NCBI GenBank assembly: GCA_022592435.1
Contig: JABYQS010000363.1
Location: forward strand, 1 to 27,199
From: Cerioporus squamosus
Lineage: Eukaryota > Basidiomycota > Agaricomycetes > Polyporales > Polyporaceae
Length of the DNA stretch: 27,199 nucleotides
Direction of reading: 5' to 3'
Shown: positions 1 through 10,982 of the stretch, one piece after another
Position numbering within the stretch: the stretch's first letter is position 1
How the letters are laid out: every line of letters starts with the position of its first letter
The notes under the pieces: generated by a model
Seen by the model: only the letters and a program-made list of their open reading frames with translations
Databases searched by the model: none
Told to the model about the DNA's origin: nothing
Translations under genes and position numbers: made by a program

Positions 1-1410
1 CATATCTCACCGTGCAACTACTATGTAGTTATACATACTGCCACCGGACGAACCTCCAGAGTCACCAGTCCGACAATGCTGCGCTTCCCAGGCCGTGCGT
101 CAGCGCATCGACTGCGGTTCCGTCAGGTTAGAATTCAGAGTGGCTTGCTGTACTTATGTGGCTTCCTGTCAATGTATCTAGACGACATAGGACACTGGAC
201 GTGTGTCAAAGTCTCCACGGACACTGCCTGGCGCTCTCAGTTGCAAGCTTCGCAGATGCGATGCGATATCGTTGCGCGCAGCACTACTCAGGTGGGGGTT
301 TGTTGGCGATTTGTTCCGAGTCACGTTCATGATTGCGGAGGATGCTCACTTCTTCGTCTACATAGACGCAGTGATCATCTTGCGCATCCGCAACTCGGTC
401 TCGTGAGTCGTCCGGAATCAAAGTTACAGCTGGCCCGGGTCTGGGTCCTGCTGCATGCCCTCCTGTTTCAAGCTGTAAGGAGACAGTAACGAGGGTCAGA
501 GTGAATGCTAGAGCGACTGCCCCAAGGCTGTTTAGATTACTGGCGTTGTGGTGCTTGTGCCCAGCGACGAACCGGAGACAGCAACCGATCGTAGTAAAGT
601 CAACGTACCTTATGGGCGTCCACTATGGCGCCCATGCTAACCGCTGCGCTGGCCGATCGCCACGGGATCGTGCCCACTGCCCTCTTCTGATGCAGACAGT
701 GCCGCTGCGGCAGACATCGTAGTATACTGATATCAGCCTCGGACTAGAGCTAAGCAAGCTCTCACTCCCGGTCATCCACGGTGTGGTCTTTCAATCCTTG
801 AAAACTCACCGCTGCTGCAGAGATAACTCAACGATAACTAAGAGAAATCATGCTGCACATCGTCGTTCTGAGACCTTGAGGACGCATGCAGCGCAGCACA
901 ACAGCGTGGCTGACGTCACAACTCAGTACGCGTGGACATCATCACCTGCGTCTGGCTCTTCGACAACGCAACAAAGACGATGTGTGCAAGTGGGGCACGA
1001 AGATCATACGAAGATCATCTGCCACACTGCTGGTGACGGGCGGGTGTTCGCAGGTGTTCGCTAACCGTCGCCGACGGCCGGTTGTCTCGGTGAGTACTGC
1101 TGCTTACTCTTCCGTAACCGACGGAGTCGCTCACTTGATGATCCAAGTAGTCGCTGGCCGCCCTGCGGGCATTGCCCAGCGCAGCGACCCGACGACGCAT
1201 GCATATGCATCCCAGCCGACCAGCTCCACCTCCATACTGAGGGCGCATCTTAGACTCGCTCAGGGTGCACGGCGTAGATGCGGCGCGGCGGCAGAGTCGT
1301 CTGTCGGTATCCTGCTCTGGTCCAGTGATCGGTCTTTCATGTGCACTGCGCTCTCGTCGCACGCCGTTGCTCTGCCTTCTCGCATTCGAGGGTACATAGT
1401 TCAGGCAGTC
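1..1410. other. Left flank and promoter region of the first thaumatin-like gene
   Basis: I see no supported gene here. Open frames of up to about 220 codons exist on both strands between 886 and 1674, but none has a recognisable domain, splice pattern or plausible composition, and they overlap each other and the promoter. The right half (about 780-1410) shares scattered blocks with the 3480-4090 stretch in front of the second thaumatin-like gene, including a TGACGTCA palindrome, so it is probably the duplicated upstream region. Confidence 0.5.
911..918. promoter_or_regulatory. CRE-type palindrome TGACGTCA upstream of the first thaumatin-like gene
   Basis: A perfect 8-bp TGACGTCA palindrome lies about 600 bp before the start codon. 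The same octamer occurs at 3483 before the tandem paralogue. In fungi this is the consensus for ATF/CREB-type bZIP regulators; binding here is inferred only. Confidence 0.4.
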
Positions 1411-1418
1411 CTCCAAGG

Positions 1419-1426
1419 TATAAAGA
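1419..1426 (+). promoter_or_regulatory. TATA box of the first thaumatin-like gene
   Basis: TATAAAGA lies 97 bp before the ATG at 1516. The paralogue has TATAAAG 92 bp before its ATG. A leader block at 1451-1477 (CAACGGACTC, then AGTCTCGTCAGCAAC) is nearly identical to 4134-4160 in the second gene, which supports this as the shared core promoter. Confidence 0.7.
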
Positions 1427-1515
1427 GACTTGTTCGTGCTGGGAGGAGGACAACGGACTCGTAGTCTCGTCAGCAACCCTCGCACCCCGCACGCCGCCAC
1501 ATTCTTGCCTTCGCC

Positions 1516-2589
1516 ATGCACGCCAGCCTTGTTAGCACCGTCACTCTCGCCGTCCTCGCTTCTTCCGCCGCGGCGAGAACGTTCACGGTCGTCAACAAGT
1601 GCGCATACACCATCTGGCCTGCTGTACGTGTCTTGCGGCGGCGTTGTCGAGTTATCGTAGCTGACTATATTCATAGATCTTCACGGACCCCAACGTCAGC
1701 CCTTCGAAGCCAGACCAGACCACTGGTTGGGAGCAGGCTGCCGGTCAAACCGTAACCTTCAACGTTCCCAACGACTGGCAGGCGGGCCGCATCTGGGGTC
1801 GCCGCGAGTGCGATTTCAGCACCAACCCCGGCCCTACTTCTTGTGTCGATGGTGGCTGCAACGGCGGGCTCGTCTGCGACCCTGTAACCGGTGGCGTTCG
1901 TACCTCTGCATCCTTCTTCTGTCATGACATCGTCAGCTAACCGACGGCCGTCCTCAATTAGGGTGTGCCCCCTGCGACGCTCGCTGAGTTCACTCTTGGC
2001 CTCAACGGTCTTCCCGACAACTACGACGGTGAGTGTGCCTGAAGAGTCAATCAATGGAACGGTACACTGAATGCGGCCATGCAGTCTCGCTCGTCGACGG
2101 TTACAACCTTCCCGTCAGGATTGACAACAATAAGGGCTGCCCTGTCGCTGACTGCCCCGTCGACCTTGCCCCGAACTGCCCGGCGGAGATCCAGGGTCCT
2201 TTCGACGCCTCCGGCGCCCCGTGGGCTGCAAGAGCGCGTGCTTGGCCGGTCTCGACGACCCTGGTAAGTCAATGCTGTGCCGTACGGAGCTAGCATATAC
2301 ACATGGCTGACTGTCTTCGTAAACAGCGGACAGCTCGAACTGCTGCACGGGCAGCCACAACACGCCGGCGACCTGCCCGCCTTCCGGTGTCCAGTACTAC
2401 GACTACTTCAGTACGTGATTCTCTCCTTATCCGCCGTATCTCTGCGATATGCTGATCGCGTCCATGTGCATTGCAGAGCAAAACTGCCCCAACAGCTACG
2501 CGTACGCGTACGACGAGTCCAGCGGCACCGCGCTCTTCACCTGCGACGCCGCTCTCGCGGCCGACTATACCATCACCTTCTGCCCCTGA
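1516..2589 (+). CDS. Thaumatin-like secreted protein, copy 1 (six exons, one frame break)
   Basis: Secreted thaumatin-like protein (GH64/TLP superfamily), about 256 aa if the frame break is ignored. Exons: 1516-1623, 1677-1895, 1962-2028, 2085-2263, 2327-2410 and 2477-2589. The N-terminus is a signal peptide (MHASLVSTVTLAVLASSAAA) followed by RTFTVVNKC, the usual TLP opening. Further landmarks are NDWQAGRIWGRRECDFST, GGCNGGLVCD, NLPVRI and NCCTGSHNTPATCPPSG, and the protein ends TITFCP. The Cys pattern fits the 16-Cys TLP fold. Exon 4 is 179 nt where the tandem paralogue has 180. The reading frame slips at the C-run 2217-2220, where the paralogue reads PVGCKSAC, so the product is truncated unless this is a consensus error. 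Known TLPs of this kind include wall-active beta-1,3-glucanases; the activity here is inferred. Confidence 0.88.
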
Positions 2590-4092
2590 AGATCATTCAA
2601 GCACTAATCCGGGCATAAGTTACTACGCGATGGCTTTGGTACTCACTGCGGTATACCCAGGTCTTGTAACATGAGTGTAGCGGCGTATGCATTCCTCATA
2701 CCATCCGAACGTCTCGCGGAGATCTTCCGTGCGTCCACCGTGACACACGGCTTCTAGTAGCACAAAGCATATGGTAGGCTCCTCACGATTCATACTCTTC
2801 CTGCCTGTGAACAGCGCCCGACCTGACTAGCACCCTACTAAGTGTATAAGGGGGCGACTTCGTGAAGTTCTTCCGCATCTCTGATTTCCAGAGGTGACAG
2901 GCCATCACTACCCTCAGTTCTGCGCAGCTGTGAGGCGCCCGCGTGATCGCAGACGCTTCGGACGAGTCTGTAGGTACTAACTCAGGCCATGTAGAATACT
3001 TCTACTACTCGCTGCTTGCTCGTCGGCGGTGATGGTGTTTTATCACAACTTCAGGCGTCGTCACCCTTGTCCGTGGACAAGAAAGCATGAATGAACCCTG
3101 CGACGTTGCCAGAATCGGATGGTACCGTACTTTTGACTGCGCATCAGCGCCTAATCGGCTAGTTTCTTACATCGGACCATGACTACGCTTCGGATCCAGT
3201 ACCGTACCAGTCAGGATCACACGTTGGATTGCTGACAGCCGTTGGCACCGTTGCTGTCTACGCTCAGGCTGCAACTCGCGCCGTGAGGTCATCGACATGG
3301 CTATGCGGATGAGTCGACTCGGATGGTGAGTAATTCCTTATCACCTTCAAGAGCTGTCCAGCGTGCTGACTGGCTGCGTCAGCAATCTTCCTAGGTTCTA
3401 TGTACCATATGATCCTCCAACATATGTGGGCCGACAACGTTCGGCGTTTGCTTCCGATACGTTAGAGACTGAGCAACGTAGCTGACGTCACAACATCGCA
3501 GTCCGCATGGGTGTCTCTGGCGTTGTACAGTTTCTCCGCCACGGTAGCGAACACACAGTGTGCAAGTACCGCACGGACATCATGCACGCATAGCAACATC
3601 AGGCAACATCGCATTTCGCCGGCTACCTCTTCGCCAACCGAAATTCTGGCCGACGACCGGATTTGGATGGTGCCTCGTCCATTCGCCGCCTATTTTCAGC
3701 CGCCTCGCTACCACAGCTAGGGCTAGCTCACCTGATTGTCCCGTGCTGCAGCGCGATAGGCTCTTTGCAGCTCTTCGCGCATCGCCCGACGCAGCAGAGT
3801 CGCAGGCTTCGCATGTGCAACTATCACCTGGACGGACTGCCCTGTGCCCGCCCACCAGATATGTGGCGGGGAGCGACGTCATTCCATCAACTACAACGGC
3901 CGAGCAGGAAGTCCCGCCCAACTGGAAGAGATCTATGGACCGGCTGGAACCGCACAAGGCAGACGCACCCCGCGCAAGATGTCATGTGTTGCTATCCCGC
4001 CCTAGTCCATTGATCGTCCGACCATGTGCAAACCAGTCTGGCCGCATGATGGCTCGCAGCGTGCTCGTATCCCAAGGTACGAAGGTGGGTGG
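2590..4092. other. Intergenic region and promoter of the second thaumatin-like gene
   Basis: There is no supported gene in the first 900 bp. From about 3480 the sequence shares blocks with the upstream region of copy 1, including TGACGTCA and a nearby stretch containing GTGTGCAAGT. The overlapping open frames at 3560-4105 on both strands look like chance. Confidence 0.5.
3483..3490. promoter_or_regulatory. CRE-type palindrome TGACGTCA upstream of the second thaumatin-like gene
   Basis: A perfect TGACGTCA lies about 710 bp before the ATG of copy 2. It sits in the same local context (GCTGACGTCACAAC) as the octamer at 911, so it was carried along in the duplication. Confidence 0.4.
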
Positions 4093-4100
4093 TCCTGCAG

Positions 4101-4107
4101 TATAAAG
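4101..4107 (+). promoter_or_regulatory. TATA box of the second thaumatin-like gene
   Basis: TATAAAG lies 92 bp before the ATG at 4193, followed by the leader block 4134-4160 shared with copy 1. Confidence 0.7.
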
Positions 4108-4192
4108 AGCCCGTGCGTTTGCTGAGAGGAAGGCAACGGACTCACAGTCTCGTCAGCAACTCACCTCCACACCCGTCCACTAGGCTCTCATC

Positions 4193-5260
4193 ATGAACGG
4201 CCTCGTTGCTACCGTCACCCTCGCCCTCGTTTCGTCCGCTGCGGCGAGAACGTTCACGGTTTACAACCAGTGCCCCTTCACGATCTGGCCTGCTGTACGT
4301 CAGCTCCTTCCCTTGCCACCGTCGAGCTTACCTTGCTCACTGTCTGAATCCAGATCTTCACCGACCTGAACGTGGGCTCCGCTGTCCCCGACCACACCAC
4401 CGGCTGGCAGCAGGATGCGTACCAGAGCGTATCGTTCAACGTCCCGAACAACTGGCAGGCAGGGCGTATCTGGGCGCGTCGCGACTGCGACTTCAGCACC
4501 AACCCGGGACCCAACTCCTGCCTGGACGGAGGCTGCAACGGCGGTCTTGTCTGCGATGCCCACACCGGCACGGTTTGTGTTCTCTCACCCAAGACTACCT
4601 CGAGCATCCAACTGACCCCGGCATTCAACGATTTAGGGTGTCCCTCCTGCCACCGTTGCTGAGTTCACCCTCGGCCTCAACGGCCTTCCCGACAACTACG
4701 ACGGTAAGTCCATCTGAGACCACAACGGATGTCATGATGCACTGACATGGCTACACAGTCTCGCTCGTCGACGGTTACAACCTTCCCGTCAGGATCAGCA
4801 ACAACAAGGGCTGCCCCGTTGCGGACTGCCCCGTGGACCTCGGACCCAACTGCCCTGCCGAGATCCAGGGTCCCTTCGACTCGAGCGGCTTCCCTGTTGG
4901 CTGCAAGAGCGCCTGCGAGGCTGGTCTTGGTGACCCCGGTATGCTTATCTTCAGTCACTCTTCGTTGTTGTACATTCTCTGACATCGTCTCTCTGCCAGT
5001 TAACAACCCCAACTGCTGCACGGGCACCCACAACACGCCTGCGACCTGCCCGCCTTCCGGCGTCCAGTACTACAGCTACTTCAGTACGCAGCCATCTCTT
5101 CATCTCTTCGCCGTTCGATATGCTGATTGCTTCATCGCGTGTTACAGAGCAAAACTGCCCCAACAGCTACGCGTACGCGTACGACGAGTCGAGCGGCACC
5201 GCGCTCTGGACTTGCGACGCTAGCCTTGAGGCTGACTACACCATCACCTTCTGCCCCTGA
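4193..5260 (+). CDS. Thaumatin-like secreted protein, copy 2 (intact, six exons)
   Basis: Intact tandem paralogue of the gene at 1516-2589, predicted 254 aa. Exons: 4193-4294, 4354-4572, 4637-4703, 4759-4938, 5000-5083 and 5148-5260. All junctions are GT-AG with matching phase and sum to 765 nt. A signal peptide (MNGLVATVTLALVSSAAA) precedes RTFTVYNQC. I count 16 cysteines in the mature part, the number typical of eight-disulfide thaumatin-like proteins. Conserved stretches are NNWQAGRIWARRDCDFST, DGGCNGGLVCD, LPVRISNNKGCPVADCP and GCKSACEAG, ending YTITFCP. Exons 2, 3, 5 and 6 have exactly the same length as in copy 1. It is probably extracellular and acts on fungal or plant wall glucans or in interactions; I cannot tell the activity from sequence. 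The shared TATA and leader suggest co-regulation with copy 1. Confidence 0.93.
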
Positions 5261-8200
5261 AGATCCTTTGGTCACGGAAGCTAGTAGGAAACATCACGCG
5301 GTAACTTTGTTCCTCAGTTAGGATACCCTGGAAATGTGCATGTGTATACGCGATTAATATGGGTAGCGAATATATGGCGGCAGTGGCGGCTCGCCTGCAA
5401 TGTGACACGTGTGTGGAGACACATTGATGGTCGGCGTCTTGCAGGTTCGGTCTGAACCACCATGTGCTCGTTATGGCTAACTTCCTCTTCCGACTGGATG
5501 TGGCCGCTCTAGCACAGGCTGGCATGCTCGATATCCTGAGCAAATGCTTGTGGCAGTCCAGTCCGGGCGGTCATCTATTTATCGGCATATCGGTTGAATC
5601 TGAGGGATGTGCTGCTTCATAGTCGCCAGAGAGATGCAGTAATCGGACTCTTGGATGTTTTTTCCACTCAGGCCGGCGCTCCAGTTGAAGATGCTGTCAC
5701 GTCGACGTCTCGGAGCTGTGTTGCATGGAAGGTATTATAATCTGTGGCCCTCTCTCGACTTTTGTTGAGGTTTTCTCATGCGTGGCTCTTCAGACTTGTC
5801 TTCTTCGCCGAACTCGTTAGACATCTGGACCTAGCACCAGTATGTCGGGAGCGCCGCTAGCTCACGCTACAAGTGCGACATGCTTACCTCTCGGATAAGC
5901 CTACTTGTAGATGAGCGTCCGCCAAAACTTCACGACCGCAACAATGTCTTCGATATATCGGGCCCATCCGACTCACACCAGCGCAACCCTGCATGTAATC
6001 GTCCCCTCCGTGGCCTCAGGGCCTCTCCTTCCATGCTCTGTCGCCTTAATCTCGTCCGCTTAGAGTGTTCATTTTCTGCCTATTCTCTCGTTGAACCAGC
6101 TGGTGCCGACCCTGCGGTTTACCAATGCGACTCCCACATCTCCCAGCGTCCGCCTGCCAGTGACCCCGTGTATAGTCAAGCCCCGGTTTGACTGTTGTCC
6201 CGAAAGAAAAACGCCCCATCCTCGCCTCCCCAAAGGACCAATGAGCACTCACAGGCCCTCGCCGGAGGTAGTCACTGTGAGAACATCAGAGGTATGTCCA
6301 CCGCTCATAAGGCCTTCACGTTATTGGGTGTGGTCCCCGCGCTCCTGTCCCGTACTGTATGCTTATCTAGGACGCTAGCAGGTCCGATAGCGTCAAGTTC
6401 GCCACTGGCGCCTTTAGACTTTGAAGTAATGACGTTAAGTTGCCGCATGCTGTCCTGTGCTTCCGCCTCGCTTAACCTCCCGATATCAGGGTGCATCATG
6501 TCACGGTTACGCTGGTGAATGAAGCTATCCTTCCCGCGAGCGATGAACCACTGCGTTGCTGGGGATGGCCCAGCGTATCTACCATCTATACGCCGTACTA
6601 ATTGCAGTCATCCCCTCGATCACTGTCACTGTTCGACGCGCAGTAGGGACTAAATAGCGCCAGGCACGGGCCGCTGTAGTCCTTGTCGTAGGGGAAGTCA
6701 GCCAGCTCGTTTCTGCACGAACGGTCCGCTCCCCAGCAAGGCATGCTCGTCACGAGTACTGCACACTCTGGAGCCGACAGAGCAAGGGATGACAGGATGC
6801 TATTTTTGCGCAGCTGTGAGAGGAGCGCTATGGCCAGCCTCATTGGTACGACAGCTACGACATCCTTCGGTGCACACGTCTGCCCGTCTGCCCCAGGATG
6901 TGGTCGCTACCTCGAACAGATCAACAACATGTCATCCCCGGGCACAATTCATGAGACCGACCAAACGTAGGAGCCGCCGGCTGTCTCTCACTCGCCTTGT
7001 TGGAGGCCCCAGCGCCAACCCCGCTTGCTCTTGACTCCGACGTTCTTCTCGCCTCCCATGCGTCTACAGATAGTTCAAGATTGTCTAAGCGGCCTCGCGG
7101 TAACCCAGAGGACCTGTGACCATGCGAGGTTCTGACAATCTGGCTCCTTTGGTACATCGTCCGCCCAATCGAGTGCCTGCCGTACAGTCTCATTGAAGTG
7201 TCTGATCGGCGAAACTCACATTCTGCAGGTTGCCAGTTGCCACCACTTCCTGGTGCGCTAACCCAGCCGGCCTCAGCAGTAACCCTAGCCCTCGCAGGGA
7301 TATTACCGGACCGGCTACTGTCGCCGGTGGGTGGCTAGACGGCGTGATAGAGCATCAGCGGACGGACGCGGATAGGACATCGTGTTGCCGGCATAATCAC
7401 CGCACCAAATTCATCCAAGACGTCGCGGACTTCGTGCACGCCAGCGTTAGCGGCCAGCCAAGCCGCTGAGGAGGCGCCGTCGATATGCAGCCCGTGCATC
7501 CAGACTCCAAGAGCTCGCTGACTGCGATAAATGGATCTTCCCTGTCCATCCGCATGCCTGCGCTCCATAGCAAGCCTGAGGCAGCTAGTTGCGCCGACCT
7601 GTTGGCGCTTGCGGGTACGTTGAAGGGACCTGAGAAGCGACAGATCCGGCCCCATCTCCGACACCTCTGTAATTCCGCCTGTCTCCTCTCGCCGGAAATG
7701 AGCCTCGATGGCTTCGGACTGACGTAGCAGGCGAACAAAGGGAACGGACACAAAGGTCTTCATCGATCAACGGACGACAAGGTTCCCGATGCACGGACAG
7801 CGACTTACAAGCGACCGAGCACATAGGTGCGAGGGACTTGTAGGACGTCAATACGCCGCGCAAGGGCCGGGATCCACAATGCCGCGCTGCAATGTCGCAG
7901 TGAGTTCATCGGACGTCGATTCAGCGGCGGAGGATACATATCCCCCCTGAATTACCGCATCACGGGTACGGGTGTCGTCTGGGAGGCGTGCTCGATTGCT
8001 TCGCCCGTCAAGTTATACGTGTATGACATGCGAAGCAGAAACAATCGTCGCAAGGCAGCCGCGGAGTAGAACGGACGGGGGCGCACCTTCATAGCGACGT
8101 ATGCGACCCCGTGATAGGCACAGAGGGAGAGTCATGTTCTCGCGTTCTTATGGTACAGAGGCCGCGTTGAGCTAATATACAGGAATGACGCAGTGCCTTG

Positions 8201-8334
8201 GTATACAGTGGACGACCTGGCCCGGATTCAGTAGTGAGACAACGCAAGCGGGATGAAACTTTCTATACAAGATGCCAAGCGGAGGCAATAGAACCCTTTC
8301 CAACCGTGTTCCTCTTCCTGGCAATACGTGGACA
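5261..8334. other. Three-kilobase region without a supported gene
   Basis: I found no recognisable domain, repeat or RNA gene in this interval. Several frames of 80-140 codons overlap on opposite strands around 7230-7860. The minus-strand frame 7335-7763 is the longest, but none continues through plausible splice sites or resembles a family I know. It may hold decayed sequence. Confidence 0.45.
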
Positions 8335-9730
8335 CTAGACGGCGCGAAGCGCCTCCTCGAGGGGGATGGCCATTTCTTCGGGGTTCCCGATCCAACGGAC
8401 AATCCCGTCTTTTGGTGAGATGATGAACACTGAAGCCTGGTATCAGTGCGACCGAACAGAGTTTCATTTAGCTTGGGAACGGGGCACGTACCCAAAGGTA
8501 TGGACAGATTTTGGCCAGGCTGGAAGATCGCTGCGATAGAGAAGGCTTAGTCAGCGTGCTTCTTGACGGCGCGGCGCGTCCCCGGCTGGTCAGGATTACA
8601 CACCGCCAGAGTCGTGCGCCAGGAACAGGAACACCTACAGGTCACTGCAACTCGATGCGTATCGATGTAGATGGGGTAGTTCATGTCGTCCCGCGCTGCA
8701 ATGAAGGCCTTGACCGCGGTAACATCGATGGGTGCATTCGTGAATATGCCCTCGGAGTTGAACGTGATCACTTTGATGTCCGGCCGCGTCTGGGCAAGCG
8801 TGGAGAGGTCCCGGAATACCGCGAGGCATGGCTGGGAAAGCGCGTGGGTCAGTCGAATGCAATTAAGCCGTGTATGTCCCATATCGCACGTACCCTACAC
8901 CAGCTGCGCACCACGAAGCAAAAGAAGATCTCGGAGTCAGTAATCGTCCTGATACACAGCATGGAGATGCGCAGAAGAGCGCACACACGGCATGACGCGG
9001 GAGCGCGAAGCCAAAGACGCGAGCTGGAAGGTGGGCGAAGCCTCAAACGGCGTACGCCACCTCGGAAGCCCGGGAAAGAGGCACATCCACGAGGCACATC
9101 GTAGCAGTTGTGGCAACGCGCTACCGAGTCGCTGGTGCTCCCCGGGGCCCCCACTGCACCGCGAGTGCAATGATGCCCCATTCGCAACAACGAGAGAGTC
9201 AAGCCGAGTACGTACGAGGCCCACAGTTCAATGACGAGCAGCTTGGCGGTCTTCCATCCGTCCATGTTGCCCTTTACGTGCTCGAATTTGCCCGAGTCGA
9301 GCCAGCGGAGGTCGACCTTCTTCCCGAGCAACGGGCTCTTCCATCCAGGGCGCAGAAACGGAGGCGGACCCTTTCTGAACTGCGCCTCGAGAGCGTTCCA
9401 CGCGGGGAGCTTCGCCCTCACCCAGAAACGCTGCACAACAGCGGGGTCGTGCGCGGCTTCGAATCTAGCTGGGAGGTGGTCAGCGAATGGCACGTGGACT
9501 CGCGAGAGCTCCTAGTGCGGGGAGCATGGGCCAAACAACAAGACCTACCAATGGCTATGCGCCAGCGCTCTGTCGCCTCTGAGTTAGTAGACCCCAATGC
9601 GGAGGACGGGAGACATACCTGGATCCCACTTGTCTTCATAGAGCTCCTGGAAGACAGACCAGATGTTCGCCCGGAAGTCAGTCTTGACCGCAATCTCTTC
9701 AGGAGTCTCGGGAGCGGGAGCAGCCATCAT
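8335..9730 (-). CDS. Thioredoxin-fold, peroxiredoxin-like (AhpC/TSA) protein with WCRPC motif
   Basis: Predicted 243-aa thiol redox protein of the AhpC/TSA, TlpA-like class. Six exons on the minus strand: 9730-9619, 9498-9216, 8903-8894 (10 nt), 8831-8639, 8530-8492 and 8429-8335. They sum to 732 nt with all phases compatible. The N-terminus starts MMAAPAPETPEEIAVKTDF. A central block reads KKVDLRWLDSGKFEHVKGN, then LLVIELWA. The microexon supplies W-C-R so that the spliced protein has WCRPC (Cys about 134 and 137), a thioredoxin-type CxxC. Later segments DIKVITFNSEGIF, SIPLVFIISPKDGIVRW and GNPEEMAIPLEEALRAV complete the fold. No signal peptide is visible, so it is probably cytosolic. The acceptor of exon 2 (CTCTCGCGAG) and the 312-nt second intron are the least certain parts. 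Substrate unknown. Confidence 0.85.
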
Positions 9731-10203
9731 AGCAGCTTATCGCGAGATGATACGGGGCTCAAGGAGTTGGTAGCGACACACACGAGTGGGATGTACCGAG
9801 GACGAGATGGCCTGGAAAGTACGCAGTCAGCAAGAGGGAACGAGCCTGATATAAGTATGGTGGGTACTCACCGGGTGCTGTAACGCTCAGGCTGTCAGCA
9901 GCGAGAAGCTATCAGGAGGGACTGGGAGGTTGTGAGGGGGAGGCGGGGTTCATGGAGGCTGCGGGTCGGAGCGCGAGCAGCGGAGGAAGTCGCGGAGGAC
10001 CAAGTATGTATAGCGGGCATGGCCAGGGATGAGAGAAGGAAAGTTTCATTGATGCCGTACCGAGAACGTTGGAATTCTGTTTGCTCGATCTGCAGCCGCA
10101 CAACTCTGTCCAGGCCGTTAATCAATCACTCCCGCTGCATCTCCCCGGCGCCTCCCTTGCCCCGTGTTATCGCGTCTGCGAGACACCACGAGGAAACTTC
10201 GCT
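9731..10203. other. Upstream region of the peroxiredoxin-like gene
   Basis: Gene-free spacer between the minus-strand redox gene start and the 3' end of the tRNA. I see no clear TATA box and no coding signal. Confidence 0.5.
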
Positions 10204-10207
10204 AAAA
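10204..10207 (-). terminator. RNA polymerase III T-tract after tRNA-Ala
   Basis: Four consecutive T residues (minus strand) follow the discriminator base immediately, the usual Pol III stop. Confidence 0.7.
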
Positions 10208-10307
10208 TGGACGTTGAGGGGTTTGAACCCTCGACCTCATGCAAACAAAATTACGTAAGCGGACTACGCAATGCAAAGCAGGCGCGCTACCACTGTGCCA
10301 AACGCCC
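10208..10307 (-). tRNA. tRNA-Ala (anticodon TGC), with a 28-nt intron
   Basis: The minus strand folds as a tRNA. The acceptor stem is GGGCGTT/AACGTCC and contains the G3:U70 wobble pair that is the alanine identity element. The D region is GCACAGTGGTAGCGC, the anticodon loop TTTGCA|T, and the T arm GAGGGTTCAAACCCCTC, which contains the B box. The discriminator is A. The intron runs from 10271 to 10244, one base 3' of the anticodon, the canonical place for nuclear tRNA introns. Two stem positions are mismatched, A12:C23 in the D stem and C28:T42 in the anticodon stem, so reduced function cannot be excluded. A TTTT terminator follows directly. Confidence 0.88.
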
Positions 10308-10982
10308 CACAAATTTAAGCAACCTCTGCATTCTGTGCACGCTAGTAAGCACTTACCGCCAACTTGCATGCCAAGTTCCGAGCTCGAGACGGACAATCGA
10401 GTTTTACTTCGACATCCCTTTGCAATCTGGCATCACAAAAAGTTACAGGGGGCACAACATATCCCATATATCCCATGCCCCAGTAGTCCATGTGCACGAT
10501 GTCACAGCATGACATTCTCTCCCATGTTCCGACGAGCCTCGCAAGATCCGAGAACATGGCTAAGATACGCCATGGCGAGCCCGATTGAACAGTTCCAACA
10601 TCGCAAATATCCGTATGGTTCTCACAAGCGTTTCCGGCCTTCAACAGCTCACTGTGCTCCCCGTGCTCCGCTTTGTGCGCCGATCCATGGCCAAAAGATA
10701 GGCACATTTCTGAAGGTAGGATATCAGCTGCAGCTCAAGTCGGTGTTTCTTCCACTCGGCAAAGCTTGATCTAGCTTGACGACTCGTCGGCAGCAGTGAT
10801 GGGTAAGATTGCTCGACGCAGCCCTTACCCATCGCTGCTGATGCTCGCTGACATCGGCTACAGCCCCCATGCGTGAGTTCGATGGCTGCATCCCCGCTCC
10901 CTGTATAGAACCCGCATGGGAACTGCATCTTAGGGAACAGACGGGAGAAGATTTTGTATGATCGACATGCCCCGCAACTGCA
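10308..10982. other. Spacer between tRNA-Ala and the reductase-like gene
   Basis: No supported gene. The 3' end of the minus-strand reductase-like gene probably lies near 10983, but its last exon is uncertain and could reach into this stretch. A minus-strand frame at 10641-10928 could be entered from one alternative acceptor, but it has no conserved features. Confidence 0.35.

Noticed and set aside
886..1674. Opposing long open frames (192 and 219 codons) before the first thaumatin gene
   Set aside because: They overlap on opposite strands, include the TATA box, leader and first exon of the thaumatin gene, and show no family resemblance.
7335..7763. 142-codon minus-strand open frame
   Set aside because: Another frame on the same strand and one on the opposite strand are also open here, and no domain or splice continuation was found.
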